Positions 6,773-14,893 of a DNA stretch of 19,767 bases are shown here, in pieces. Numbering within the stretch: the first letter of the stretch is position 1; each line of letters opens with the position of its first letter. Under the pieces are notes generated by a model. The model was given only the letters and a program-made list of their open reading frames with translations, did no database searches and was not told the origin of the DNA. The stretch comes from CAYYNP01 sp964472545. Lineage in GTDB: Bacteria > Planctomycetota > Planctomycetia > Pirellulales > Thermoguttaceae. The stretch is taken from assembly GCA_964472545.1 (NCBI GenBank), contig CAYYNP010000191.1:1-19767 (forward strand). Reading direction: 5' to 3'. Position numbers and translations under genes: made by a program.

Positions 6773-7243
6773 ATGAGCAACAGAAACCTATCACGCGGCT
6801 TCACGCTCGTGGAACTGGTCATCGTGGTGATGATCATCGGCATCGCGGCGGCGGTGGCCGTCCCGAGCGTTGCCCGGTCGCTCGCGTACTACCGGGTCGA
6901 GGAGGCCGCTAAGCGGATTAAGGCGGACCTGAAATTCGCAAGAGAATACGCGAGGTCCATGAGTTCCTCGCAAACCGTATCGTTCACCGTAGCATCCGAT
7001 AGCTACTCCCTCGACGGCGTGTCGGACCCGGACCACCCTTCGCAAACGTACCAGATCGATCTCTCCAGCGCACCGTACCAGGCTGCCATCGTCTCGGCCG
7101 AATTCAACGATGCCGCAGATTCCGACGTCCAATTCAACGGCTACGGCGTGCCGGATAGTGGAGGAACCGTCGTGGTCGAGGTCGGCAGTTACCAGCGATC
7201 GATCGTCCTCGATGCGGAAACGGGCCAGGCCTCGATCCCGTGA
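6773..7243 (+). CDS. GspH/MshC-like pseudopilin, first gene of rightward operon
   Basis: 156 aa. The leader MSNRNLSRG is followed by FTLVELVIVVMIIGIAAAVA, a canonical type IV prepilin-peptidase site (Gly -1, Phe +1, Glu +5) and helix. The globular part parallels the leftward paralogue: ADLKFAREYA, SSSQTVSFTV, SDPDHPSQTY, and a final GGTVVVEVGSYQRSIVLDAETG as in GspH/FimT proteins. AGAGGA lies only 2-3 nt before the ATG. It is the first gene of a four-gene rightward cluster; 75 bp separate it from the next start. It would be processed and built into the pseudopilus or pilus as a minor subunit. Confidence 0.92.
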   Translation: MSNRNLSRGFTLVELVIVVMIIGIAAAVAVPSVARSLAYYRVEEAAKRIKADLKFAREYARSMSSSQTVSFTVASDSYSLDGVSDPDHPSQTYQIDLSSAPYQAAIVSAEFNDAADSDVQFNGYGVPDSGGTVVVEVGSYQRSIVLDAETGQASIP

Positions 7244-7318
7244 GATCCTCACCCGTTGTGCCGCCAACTTGACCACCGTACCCGCCGAAGCCGATACGTT
7301 CACAAGCGGGGTGTAGAC

Positions 7319-8449
7319 ATGTCGCGATCCCCAACGACCCGACGAGGCGGTCACACGCTCCTGGAGCTTGTGGTCAGCGTAGCCGTTTCCGGCCTGCTGC
7401 TGGTGGGGGTGTCGTCGACGCTCTACGTGGCCACGACCGCCCTGAACACCAGCGGCCCGACGCGTGACGTGCTTGCCGCATCCGGCGGCACGCAAGACGT
7501 GCTGGGGGATCTCCAGTATGCGATCACCTTCACGGAGCGATCTACAAATGCCGTCGAGTTTACCGTCGCCGATCGTGACGCGGACACCTTCCCGGAGACG
7601 ATCCGCTACTCCTGGTCGGGCACTGCGGGCGATCCGCTCACGCGCGAGTACAACGGCGGGGCCGCTGTCACTATTGTCGAGGACGTCGAGGAGTTCGACC
7701 TGAGCTATATCACGCGGGCGGTGACCACCACCGAACAGTCCGGGGGGCCGACGACCAGCCCCGAGATTCAGTTGGCCTTCTTTGAGAGTTGGCCTGGGCT
7801 GGGAGGATCGACTTACGGGGGCACTCCATTGAACGGGGAGAGTTGGTCCGCCGAGTACTTCACCGTCAACGGCGTGCCCCCCGAAGCAACCGTGTTGACG
7901 ATTACCCGCGTCGAGTTGGAAGTGGCTCAAAGCAGCATCGGCACGGGCGATTCTTTCAGTGTCGCGATTCACGAATGCGTCGCTCCCGGCGATCCCGAAC
8001 CGGCGGTCAACCCGCTGGGAACGCCGATCGTTGCACTCGAGTCCTCGCTCAGCACCTCATTCGAGTGGAGGGAATTCACGTTCTCCGACGTCGTGATCAA
8101 CAGTCCCACGAGTGAATACATCATCGTCATGAAAGGCACCAGTTCAGGCACCAATTACGATGTCCAGTGGATGCGTTGGTCAAATACGGCCGCTCCGGCC
8201 GATTCGACGATCGCGATGTGGACAACCGACGGCGGCAGCAAATGGAACCCGAAGGCCAATAAGCAGGATGATTACGACTGCACGTTTCGCGTCTACGGCA
8301 CGTACGAAACTCCCGGTGGAGGGTCGGTTGAGGTGACCCGCTACTTTCTCAACTCGATCGACGTGAAGCTCCGCGTCGGGTCGGAGACGGCAGCGCGGAT
8401 TGACGACGGTGTTCCAGTCCTCAATGCTCCGGAGGTACCCGACCCATGA
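7319..8449 (+). CDS. GspJ/MshO-like minor pseudopilin with internal beta-rich domain insertion
   Basis: 376 aa. The leader MSRSPTTRRGG precedes HTLLELVVSVAVSGLLLVGV. Residues about 50-135 match the leftward GspJ-like protein (VEFTVADRDAD, IRYSW, IVEDVEEFDLSY). Residues about 340-370 (RYFLNSIDVKLRVGSE, then VPVLNAPEV) are the usual C-terminal end of such proteins. Between them, about 139-332, lies an inserted beta-rich domain: TITRVELEV, FSVAIHEC, FEWREFTFSDV, EYIIVMKG, AMWTTDGGSKW, FRVYGTYET. It resembles the insert in the GspK-like protein at 1871-3646. The ATG at 7319 is chosen because it directly precedes the leader; the frame also opens earlier at GTG 7256. Its ribosome-binding site is weak. 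Its stop overlaps the next start (ATGA). Confidence 0.85.
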   Translation: MSRSPTTRRGGHTLLELVVSVAVSGLLLVGVSSTLYVATTALNTSGPTRDVLAASGGTQDVLGDLQYAITFTERSTNAVEFTVADRDADTFPETIRYSWSGTAGDPLTREYNGGAAVTIVEDVEEFDLSYITRAVTTTEQSGGPTTSPEIQLAFFESWPGLGGSTYGGTPLNGESWSAEYFTVNGVPPEATVLTITRVELEVAQSSIGTGDSFSVAIHECVAPGDPEPAVNPLGTPIVALESSLSTSFEWREFTFSDVVINSPTSEYIIVMKGTSSGTNYDVQWMRWSNTAAPADSTIAMWTTDGGSKWNPKANKQDDYDCTFRVYGTYETPGGGSVEVTRYFLNSIDVKLRVGSETAARIDDGVPVLNAPEVPDP

Positions 8450-8958
8450 GCCGCAGTAGCGGAAAGCTTCGCCGGGCGTTCAGCCTCGTCGAGGTGGTCA
8501 TGGCCACGTTCATCATGGGCATGCTGCTCGTGGCGGCGATGAAGACGGTGGGCAACTCGGCCAGGGCAGACAGGTCCAATTCGGACGAGTGCATCGGTTT
8601 CCGGCTGGCCCACCAGCTCATGTCGGAAATCGTGGCGGCCGACTACGTCGAGCCCGACGAATCGCCCACCTTCGGCCCCGAGGCCACGGAGAACGGCGGA
8701 TCGCGCAGCGCGTTTGACGACGTGGACGACTACCACAATTGGTCCGCCACCCCCCCGGAGACCGACGACGGGACCCTGATTCCGGACCGCACGGACTGGG
8801 ATCGAAGTGTCGCGGTCGAGTACGTCGACCCAAACGATTTGACGGCTACCGTCGGCACAGACCAAGGCGTTAAGCGTATCACGGTGACCATCCAGAGAGA
8901 CGGGCAATCGGTGGCCCAGATGACCGCCATCCGAACGGACACGGACGAGGGTGAATAG
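8446..8958 (+). CDS. GspI/MshD-like minor pseudopilin
   Basis: 170 aa. The leader MSRSSGKLRRA precedes FSLVEVVMATFIMGMLLVAA, with Ala at -1 and Glu at +5. FDDVDDYHNWSATPP is shared with the leftward paralogue, as are the VKRITVTI strand and a nearby GQSV segment. The ATG overlaps the previous stop by 4 bp and has a strong GGAGGT at 8431-8436, 9 nt upstream. It lacks the C-terminal tail of its paralogue. Its stop lies 8 bp inside the next gene. In T2SS, GspI initiates the tip complex with GspJ and GspK (family knowledge); the same role is likely here. Confidence 0.9.
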   Translation: MSRSSGKLRRAFSLVEVVMATFIMGMLLVAAMKTVGNSARADRSNSDECIGFRLAHQLMSEIVAADYVEPDESPTFGPEATENGGSRSAFDDVDDYHNWSATPPETDDGTLIPDRTDWDRSVAVEYVDPNDLTATVGTDQGVKRITVTIQRDGQSVAQMTAIRTDTDEGE

Positions 8959-10288
8959 AGCGCGCAGACACAAGCCGGCCCGTAGGTGGCCGGGATCGAG
9001 AGGGGCGGGGTTGCGGAGTTCACGCCTGCGCCGGCAGCGGCGCGGCGTCTTCCTTCTCGTTCTGGGCGTGGCGCTGATCGTGACGGTCCTTGCACTAGGT
9101 GCAATTCTCGTCCGGCGAATCGAGCGGCGCGCGGTGCAGGGAACGGCCGACGTGACCGAGGCCCAACTCTACGCACAGGCAGCCATCGAGATGGGCCGGC
9201 TGCGGATCAAGGACGATCCGGATTGGCGGAACACCTACTCCAACGGCGTGTGGGAAGCCGACGTGCCGGTCGGAAGCGGCACCTATACGCTCGAGGGAAT
9301 CGATCCGGATGACGGCGTGCTGAACGACGGGGACGTTCACCCGCTGATCTTGACCGGAACCGGGGAAAAAGGACTCGCACGACAGAAGTTTCAAGTAAGA
9401 CTCGAGGCCGAAGTGCGAGCGTACGACTGTCTGAGCGCGGCCGTACACGCGGCTGGCAACATCACGGTCGGATGGCCCGTTAGTGTCTCCGGCGGCCCGC
9501 TTTCGACAAGCAGCGAAGTAGTGAACTCGAGCACAGTAACCGGCGACGTGGAAGCGAATTCTGTGTCCGGAGGGGGAACAATCACGGGAACGACGACGGC
9601 CCCCGCCCCGGCGAAGGAAATGCCCGACGGCACCGTCTTCGACTTCTACACCGACGTGGCAAACGGGACGTACATCGACGTTTCCACTATCCCCACCGCC
9701 GGCGGCTATCGGACCCTCGTTGAGCAACTCCTCAGTCCGGCCGTCAATCCGTGGGGAACGAACGAGACGAACGCGCAAGGCATCTACGTTATCGACTGTG
9801 GGGGGGAGAAAATCTCGATCGAGTCTTGCCGTATCGTGGGCACGCTGGTCCTTCTGAATGCGGGCAGTGTGGTCGAGGTACACAAAGTGAACTGGGAACC
9901 GGCGGCGGCCAATTACCCGGCGCTAATGGTCCAGGGCAACGTGGCCTTCTCTATCAATTCAGGGGACGTACTGAACGAGGGCCCTCCTGCAAGCTTCAAC
10001 TTCAATCCGTCGGGAACGCCCTACCCCTACCCGGGCGGAGCAACGGACAGCGTCACGGACGACACCTACCCCGCACTGATCAAGGGTCTGGTGTACGTGA
10101 CCGGGACGGCCAATACGGAGCAGAATTCGGCCTTCGACGGCGTCGTGGTCGTGGGCAACACGATGGCCGCCAACGCAGACACGAGCTTCACCTACCAGTC
10201 GACGTTCTTCGACGACCCCCCGCCGGGATTTCAGGCCCCGGTTGAAATGAACGTCGACCCGGGAAGCTGGCAGCGGCTGGTAGACTGA
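8951..10288 (+). CDS. GspK/PilX/MshP-like large minor pseudopilin
   Basis: 445 aa, starting at GTG 8951 and overlapping the preceding gene by 8 bp; GAGG abuts the start codon. A long basic N-terminus (RRQRRG at about 27-32) leads into VFLLVLGVALIVTVLALGAI without a Glu at +5. Residues about 60-155 contain a helical stretch and strands. The central block 277-335 (GIYVIDCGGEKISIESCRIV, VNWEP, PALMVQGN) is shared with the leftward paralogue and looks like repeated short beta-strands. A small insert-free linker connects it to the final DPGSWQRLVD, whose PGSW is shared. It therefore shows the undecorated form of this family. Likely the last gene of the rightward operon. Confidence 0.82.
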   Translation: MNRARRHKPARRWPGSRGAGLRSSRLRRQRRGVFLLVLGVALIVTVLALGAILVRRIERRAVQGTADVTEAQLYAQAAIEMGRLRIKDDPDWRNTYSNGVWEADVPVGSGTYTLEGIDPDDGVLNDGDVHPLILTGTGEKGLARQKFQVRLEAEVRAYDCLSAAVHAAGNITVGWPVSVSGGPLSTSSEVVNSSTVTGDVEANSVSGGGTITGTTTAPAPAKEMPDGTVFDFYTDVANGTYIDVSTIPTAGGYRTLVEQLLSPAVNPWGTNETNAQGIYVIDCGGEKISIESCRIVGTLVLLNAGSVVEVHKVNWEPAAANYPALMVQGNVAFSINSGDVLNEGPPASFNFNPSGTPYPYPGGATDSVTDDTYPALIKGLVYVTGTANTEQNSAFDGVVVVGNTMAANADTSFTYQSTFFDDPPPGFQAPVEMNVDPGSWQRLVD

Positions 10289-10399
10289 ACGTCGGCATGC
10301 AGCGTGGCTCCAGCAAGACGCCCAGGGCCGTCGTCCGGGATATACGAGACCCTCGGCTACCCGCCGCTTCATATGAAGACGTAGGTCACCGGCCGCAGA

Positions 10400-12496
10400 T
10401 CAATAGAATCCCGACGGCACCGGAGCCGGGGGCAATTCGCCGTAGTTCGGCAGGTTGGGAGCTGGCAGATTGGGAGTTGGCGGGCTGGGAGCCGGCGTCA
10501 GCGTCTCCGTATACGGCGGCAGCTCGCCCGACGCCGGCGGGTTGGGAGACGGCTGCAGACTCTCCGGATAGGGTATGGGAGCCTCGGGCATCTCCACGGG
10601 CTGCGGGGCGCCGGGCAGACAGGGGTCGTGCGGGCCGCGAGGTGCCCACGACTCGCCGGTGGGCAGCGTGTGCAGATGTTGCTGCTTGTAGTGCGGCGAC
10701 GGCCAATGGCCGGCATTGGGCAACTGCGGCTCGAACGGACGCGGATTCTGCAAGAGCGGCCCGTAGACCAGCGGCGTGCTGGCCCGCTGGAATTGCTCGC
10801 ATTCGAGTTGATGCCGGGTGGGCTGATAGGGGACCACGTGCGGGACCAGGGCAATGATGATCTCGGTGCGATTTCGCTTGACCTCGCGGGCCTGAAACAG
10901 CCGCCCGATCAGCCAGAGGTCGCCGATCAGCGGGATCTTGCTCTGCGATTCGCTGTCGGCCTCTTGAATCAGGCCGCCGATCACGGTGCCGTAGCCGTCG
11001 GGCAACATCAGGTCGGTCTCGATTTCGGTGGTCTCCTCTTCCGGGAGTGCCGTCACCCCGTTGATTTCACCTTCAGAGACCTCCGGCTTCACGTGCATCA
11101 CGACGTTGCCGTCGTTGGTGACCCGCGGCGTAACGGTCAGCACCACACCGGTGTCCATGAATTCCACGCTCTCCATGGTGCTGGTCTGGGTGGTCGTGGT
11201 CACCACGTAGCCAAAGCTCCCGCCAATCTGGATGCGGGCTTGCTGGCCGCTTAGGGCGAGCACCTTGGGCGTGGCCAGCGTCTTGGCGTCGCTGGTGGTC
11301 TCGAGCGCTCTGAGCAATGTATTCAGGCTGCCGGAAGAGAGATTGAAGTAGAAGGCCGGCGAGGTGCCTTTGGTGAATTCCGCCACGCTGGCGAACCCTT
11401 GGGTGCGCACCGTGACCTCCGGGAGCCCCAGCGCGTCGAGGTATTCCAGGTTCAGCCCGTGCTCCAGGTCGTCCTGCAACTCGATGCTCATGACGTGAAC
11501 TTCAATCAGCACCTGGCGCGGCGGCACGTCGACCTGCCGGAGGAACTGCTCGACCCGCGCGACGTGCTCGGGCATGTCTTCTACGACGATCAGTTCCTGG
11601 GTCTTGCGATTGTCGGCGTCTGTGGCTTGGGTGACGAACGACTGGCCGGCCGGCGAGAGCAGCCCTTTGATCACCAGATCGGTGTCGGTCGCCGAGACGT
11701 AGTCCAACGGGAAGACCCGGACCCTGCGGCCTTGCGCATAGGGAGCCAGGTTCCTGCCGGCGGCGGCGCTGGTAATCAGGATCACGTCTCCGTCTTGTAC
11801 CCAGGTGTAGCCTGCCACGGAGACAATGTGCGTCAGCGCGTGCTCGAGCGGAACGCGATCGAGCGTGACCGAGACGTTCGCCGTAACGTCCGACGCCACC
11901 ACCATGTTCAACCCCAATTGCTCGGCCAAGAGCTCCAGCACCTGGTTCAGCGGCGCCGAGCGTACGACGATCGATACCAGGCCGGTGCCGGGATCCACGC
12001 TCACGGCGCCCGGCGGCAACGAACGCCGTGGCCGGATGATCGCCCGGCCGGAGCCTTCGCCGGCCGGAGCGGGGAAGCGTTGAGTGTCTTGTGCCACGGC
12101 CGCGTGGGGACCGGTAGCAGCCGCCACTCGGTAGCCGAACTGTTGATGGAGCCATGCCGGCTGAGAGGGCGTCGGCGGGGCGGAGAGCGGCGGCGGGGGC
12201 TGGACGTAGTTCCTTGGTCCCCAGGGGCGCGAGGCCACGTAGAGTCCCTCGGTCCGACCCACGTGGGGAAGCCGCTCGGCCGAGGCGTGGGAGCCTGCCG
12301 GCGGCGGGGCGGTCGATGCCCCTCCGGCGTACGCCGGTTGCGCCGCGGCCGGCTGCGTGGCGACGTCTTGCGAGAATCCCCCGGCGAAGTAGCACGCGGC
12401 CCATATCAGAGCCATCGCCAGGGCCAAGAAGATCAGCCTGGTGGGCCACTTTGGTCCGCGCGGATCGGGCGTCGACCGTGCCGGTGTTCGGACCAT
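10400..12496 (-). CDS. Secretin (MshL/PilQ/GspD family) with proline-rich C-terminal tail
   Basis: 698 aa from ATG 12496, which has GAAGG about 8 nt upstream; a GTG at 12556 is in frame but less likely. A hydrophobic segment at 21-40 is followed by a Pro/Ala-rich linker to about 165. Residues 170-242 form an STN/secretin-N-like module (APLNQVLELLAEQLGLNMVV, then NVSVTLDRVPLEHALTHI). Residues 258-340 form a second N-domain (TQELIVVEDMPEHVARVEQF). The secretin core spans about 400-555 with ATPKVLALSGQQARIQIG, DTGVVLTVTPRV and the signature IPLIGDLWLIGRLF. The last 140 residues are Pro-rich and of unknown function. It would form the outer-membrane gate for the pseudopilus and GspB-like partner in this window. 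It is convergent with the rightward operon; the 111-bp gap between them shows no clear terminator. Confidence 0.93.
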   Translation of the reverse strand: MVRTPARSTPDPRGPKWPTRLIFLALAMALIWAACYFAGGFSQDVATQPAAAQPAYAGGASTAPPPAGSHASAERLPHVGRTEGLYVASRPWGPRNYVQPPPPLSAPPTPSQPAWLHQQFGYRVAAATGPHAAVAQDTQRFPAPAGEGSGRAIIRPRRSLPPGAVSVDPGTGLVSIVVRSAPLNQVLELLAEQLGLNMVVASDVTANVSVTLDRVPLEHALTHIVSVAGYTWVQDGDVILITSAAAGRNLAPYAQGRRVRVFPLDYVSATDTDLVIKGLLSPAGQSFVTQATDADNRKTQELIVVEDMPEHVARVEQFLRQVDVPPRQVLIEVHVMSIELQDDLEHGLNLEYLDALGLPEVTVRTQGFASVAEFTKGTSPAFYFNLSSGSLNTLLRALETTSDAKTLATPKVLALSGQQARIQIGGSFGYVVTTTTQTSTMESVEFMDTGVVLTVTPRVTNDGNVVMHVKPEVSEGEINGVTALPEEETTEIETDLMLPDGYGTVIGGLIQEADSESQSKIPLIGDLWLIGRLFQAREVKRNRTEIIIALVPHVVPYQPTRHQLECEQFQRASTPLVYGPLLQNPRPFEPQLPNAGHWPSPHYKQQHLHTLPTGESWAPRGPHDPCLPGAPQPVEMPEAPIPYPESLQPSPNPPASGELPPYTETLTPAPSPPTPNLPAPNLPNYGELPPAPVPSGFY

Positions 12497-12869
12497 GGAA
12501 TAGGCCTTCGTTCGATCCTGCCTTCGTGGGGCTTCAGAGTCACTGCAAGCCCCCACATAATACCGAAAGACTATGGGCTTATCGTCGCGCTACGATCGCC
12601 ATCTTCCGCATGATCCTCTGAGATACTAGACTCGCCCCATTTTGCCCATCCTTCCGACGCGGCAGCCCCTTCCCAACGGAAGCGCAGCCCGCAAGGACCG
12701 CATGACACCGGTCCTGCGACGGGGTTTCGGGAATGTGCCCCACAACGCGGAGTTCTCCGCCAAGAGCGAGTTGCCCCTGGCCGAGGGCGGCGTAGATTTG
12801 AAGGTGGGGTAGGTGCCGAGCCGTCTGCGTACGGCCGATTGAGTAACCCCCTCTTCCCAGTAAACGCCC
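12497..12869. other. Divergent intergenic region between secretin and histidine kinase
   Basis: This 373-bp region separates divergent starts and presumably holds both promoters, but I see no convincing -35/-10 pair. A 29-bp hairpin at 12690-12718 (CGCAAGGACCG/CGGTCCTGCG, one bulged A) is the clearest structure; it has no T-run. The minus-strand frames open across the region are not supported by any family or start signal. Confidence 0.45.
12690..12718. repeat. Short bulged hairpin
   Basis: The arms CGCAAGGACCG (12690-12700) and CGGTCCTGCG (12709-12718) pair over ten base pairs with one bulged A and an 8-nt loop. It lies mid-way between the divergent secretin and kinase genes. Function unknown. 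Confidence 0.6.
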
Positions 12870-12893
12870 ATGACGCCCATGACGCCCATGACG
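12868..12893. repeat. 9-bp tandem repeat over the kinase start
   Basis: CCATGACGC-type 9-bp units occur almost three times and give the N-terminal residues MTPMTPM, that is, three possible initiation codons. Copy-number change would add or remove three residues without a frameshift. Confidence 0.8.
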
Positions 12894-14753
12894 ACGCCCA
12901 ACACAACACCACCGGCCCCCTCTTTGTCTGCTCTTGAGACAAGCTACCCGATCGACTCGGTCTTGTCGGCCGCGCGAGAAATGTTTGGCGACGGTGTTTC
13001 CGTCTGGGCGCGGAACGAGCAGTGGACGTGCGTTGCTTCGGCCGAGGAGACGGCCCCCGGTTCCGACGCCTACGGCGAAACGGCCGGATTGGCGGAAGCG
13101 TTCGACGAAGTCCATGAAACGGGGCGTCCTTTCGTCTTCGCAGAAGCGGCGGCCCGTTCCGCGGTGGCGTTTTCGCCCCGGATATCCGGCTCGACGCCGG
13201 TGGTGGTTGTGGTGCCGTTGGAGCAAACCGGGCAACGGCTCTTGGAGGTGCTCGCCGGTGCGTTTGCGGTGACCGTCGGGCAGCAGCAGTTGTACGACGA
13301 GACCTGCGAGGAACGCGACGCGTATCTCCACGAACTCGGCAAGGATTTCGAGCAGATGACGTGCCTGTACGCGCTGGCCGAACGCTTGCAGCACAGCGAC
13401 CTTTCGCATTCGCTGGAAGAGGTTGCCGAGGGAGTCTCGTCGCAGTTGCGGCGCGCGATCGGCGCCGAAGAGCTGATCTTCATTCCGGCGGTCAAGAACG
13501 GCGGACCGAGCGGGGACGATGGATCGGGTGGGGACGACGGCCCAGACGTTGGTCCTTTCGCTCTGCGGGCCGGCCAAACGGCGATCGGGCAGGAGACGTG
13601 CCGGCGATTGGTCGAGCGCTATTCGAGTGCCGCCGACGACGATCCGGTGGTGAAGAACTGGCAAGCAAATTGCCCGCAAGCCGAGGACTTTCCGGGGGTC
13701 GAGTGTTTCATCCTCGCACAGATCGTCAAGCAGTCGTCCTTCATGGGATGGTTGCTGGCGGTCAATCGGTGCGGCAATGCGGCGAATGCTGGCGAGGAAG
13801 CCAAGAGCCCGGTCCCCATGTCCGACGACCGTTACTTCGGAACGGTCGAGGCCAGCCTGATACGAACGGCGGCCACGTTCCTCGCCTCGCACGGCCGCAA
13901 CGCGGAGTTGTACGAAGTCACGTGCCGTGCCAAGACCCAGGCCGAGGCCGCCAGCAGGGCGAAGAGCGAGTTCTTGGCCAATCTGAGCCACGAGATTCGC
14001 ACGCCGCTGAACGCCGTGATGGGATACTCGGAAATCTTGATCGAGGAATGCCGGGACGACACGAGCCTGGAGTTCTTGCAGATCGTCAAGCGAAACGCAG
14101 AAGGCCTGCTGGGCGTGCTCACAGCCACGCTCGAACTGGCCGAGATCGATATCGAAGGAAAAACGACCGTCGAACGGCGTGCCTGCTCTCCTCTCGGCCT
14201 GGTTGCCGACGCACTAGCACAAGTGAAGCCGGACGCCGACGCCAAAGGGCTCTCGTTCGACACCGAGTTTGTTCCGCCGGTTCCCGAGACGATCCACACG
14301 GCCCCGGATCGCTTGCGCCGTATCTTGCTAAATATCGCTGCCAATGCAGTCAAATTCACCGAGCGCGGCGGCGTGCGGCTGGTGACTCGGGTGCAGTCCG
14401 AGGCGACGGCGGGACCGATGATCGTGTTCGAGGTGATCGACACCGGCATCGGCATCACCAAGCAACAGGCCGCCGAGGTCTTTGAACCGTTTGTCCAGGC
14501 CGACGGATCGAACACCCGGCAGTTTGGCGGCGTCGGCCTGGGATTGACCATCAGCCGCCGGTTGGCCCGCCTCTTGGGTGGAGACGTCACGATCGATTCC
14601 ACACCCGGTGTGGGCAGCACGTTTCGGGTTGCCATTCCCACCGGCTGCCTCGACGGCGCGAGCGTGAGCGACGCTTCGGCGGGTGTAGTGGGATTCGTCC
14701 CGGAGGCCGAGATCTACGCACCGCAGTCGCCGTGCGAGCTGCCGCCGCAGTGA
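12870..14753 (+). CDS. Soluble histidine kinase with N-terminal GAF-like sensing region
   Basis: 627 aa without membrane segments. Residues about 30-140 and 165-345 look like two GAF-type sensor modules (low-confidence fold call), joined by a helical stretch (YDETCEERDAYLHELGKDFE). The HisKA motif SEFLANLSHEIRTPLNAVMG puts the phospho-acceptor at H374. The HATPase part has the N box (LLNIAANAVKF, around 487-496), the G1 box DTGIGI (524-529), an F box (FEPFVQADGS) and the G2 box GGVGLGL (553-559). The protein ends soon after, with no receiver. The start is ambiguous: three in-frame ATGs at 12870, 12879 and 12888 lie in a 9-bp tandem repeat and none has a clear Shine-Dalgarno. Partner unknown; the receiver at 1385 is one candidate by location only. 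Confidence 0.93.
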   Translation: MTPMTPMTTPNTTPPAPSLSALETSYPIDSVLSAAREMFGDGVSVWARNEQWTCVASAEETAPGSDAYGETAGLAEAFDEVHETGRPFVFAEAAARSAVAFSPRISGSTPVVVVVPLEQTGQRLLEVLAGAFAVTVGQQQLYDETCEERDAYLHELGKDFEQMTCLYALAERLQHSDLSHSLEEVAEGVSSQLRRAIGAEELIFIPAVKNGGPSGDDGSGGDDGPDVGPFALRAGQTAIGQETCRRLVERYSSAADDDPVVKNWQANCPQAEDFPGVECFILAQIVKQSSFMGWLLAVNRCGNAANAGEEAKSPVPMSDDRYFGTVEASLIRTAATFLASHGRNAELYEVTCRAKTQAEAASRAKSEFLANLSHEIRTPLNAVMGYSEILIEECRDDTSLEFLQIVKRNAEGLLGVLTATLELAEIDIEGKTTVERRACSPLGLVADALAQVKPDADAKGLSFDTEFVPPVPETIHTAPDRLRRILLNIAANAVKFTERGGVRLVTRVQSEATAGPMIVFEVIDTGIGITKQQAAEVFEPFVQADGSNTRQFGGVGLGLTISRRLARLLGGDVTIDSTPGVGSTFRVAIPTGCLDGASVSDASAGVVGFVPEAEIYAPQSPCELPPQ

Positions 14754-14758
14754 TGCCC

Positions 14759-14830
14759 CCGTCTGATGAAGCTCCCGTCTGATGAAGCTCCCGTCTGATG
14801 CAGCTCTCGTTTGGCGGAACTCTCGTTGGG
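14759..14830. repeat. 16-bp degenerate tandem repeat between convergent genes
   Basis: Units CCGTCTGATGAAGCTC start at 14759, 14775 and 14791 (the third with one change), followed by a diverged unit at 14807 and a partial one at 14823. They begin 6 bp after the kinase stop. A looser repeat of CCAGGCGACT words follows up to the HD-GYP stop at 14894. No coding sequence is visible here. Confidence 0.85.
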
Positions 14831-14893
14831 AAACCGCGCCCTCGTGCCGGCAGCCGTCTCCAGGCGACTTTGCCAGGCGACTATGCGAGACGG

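Noticed and set aside
6791..7972. 393-aa minus-strand frame
   Set aside because: Opposite the clear GspH-like and GspJ-like genes; no recognisable domain.
10289..10399. Bidirectional terminator between the convergent pseudopilin operon and secretin
   Set aside because: No stable stem followed by a T-run is visible on either strand.
12579..13991. 470-aa minus-strand frame
   Set aside because: Overlaps the histidine kinase with its intact catalytic motifs; it is a shadow.
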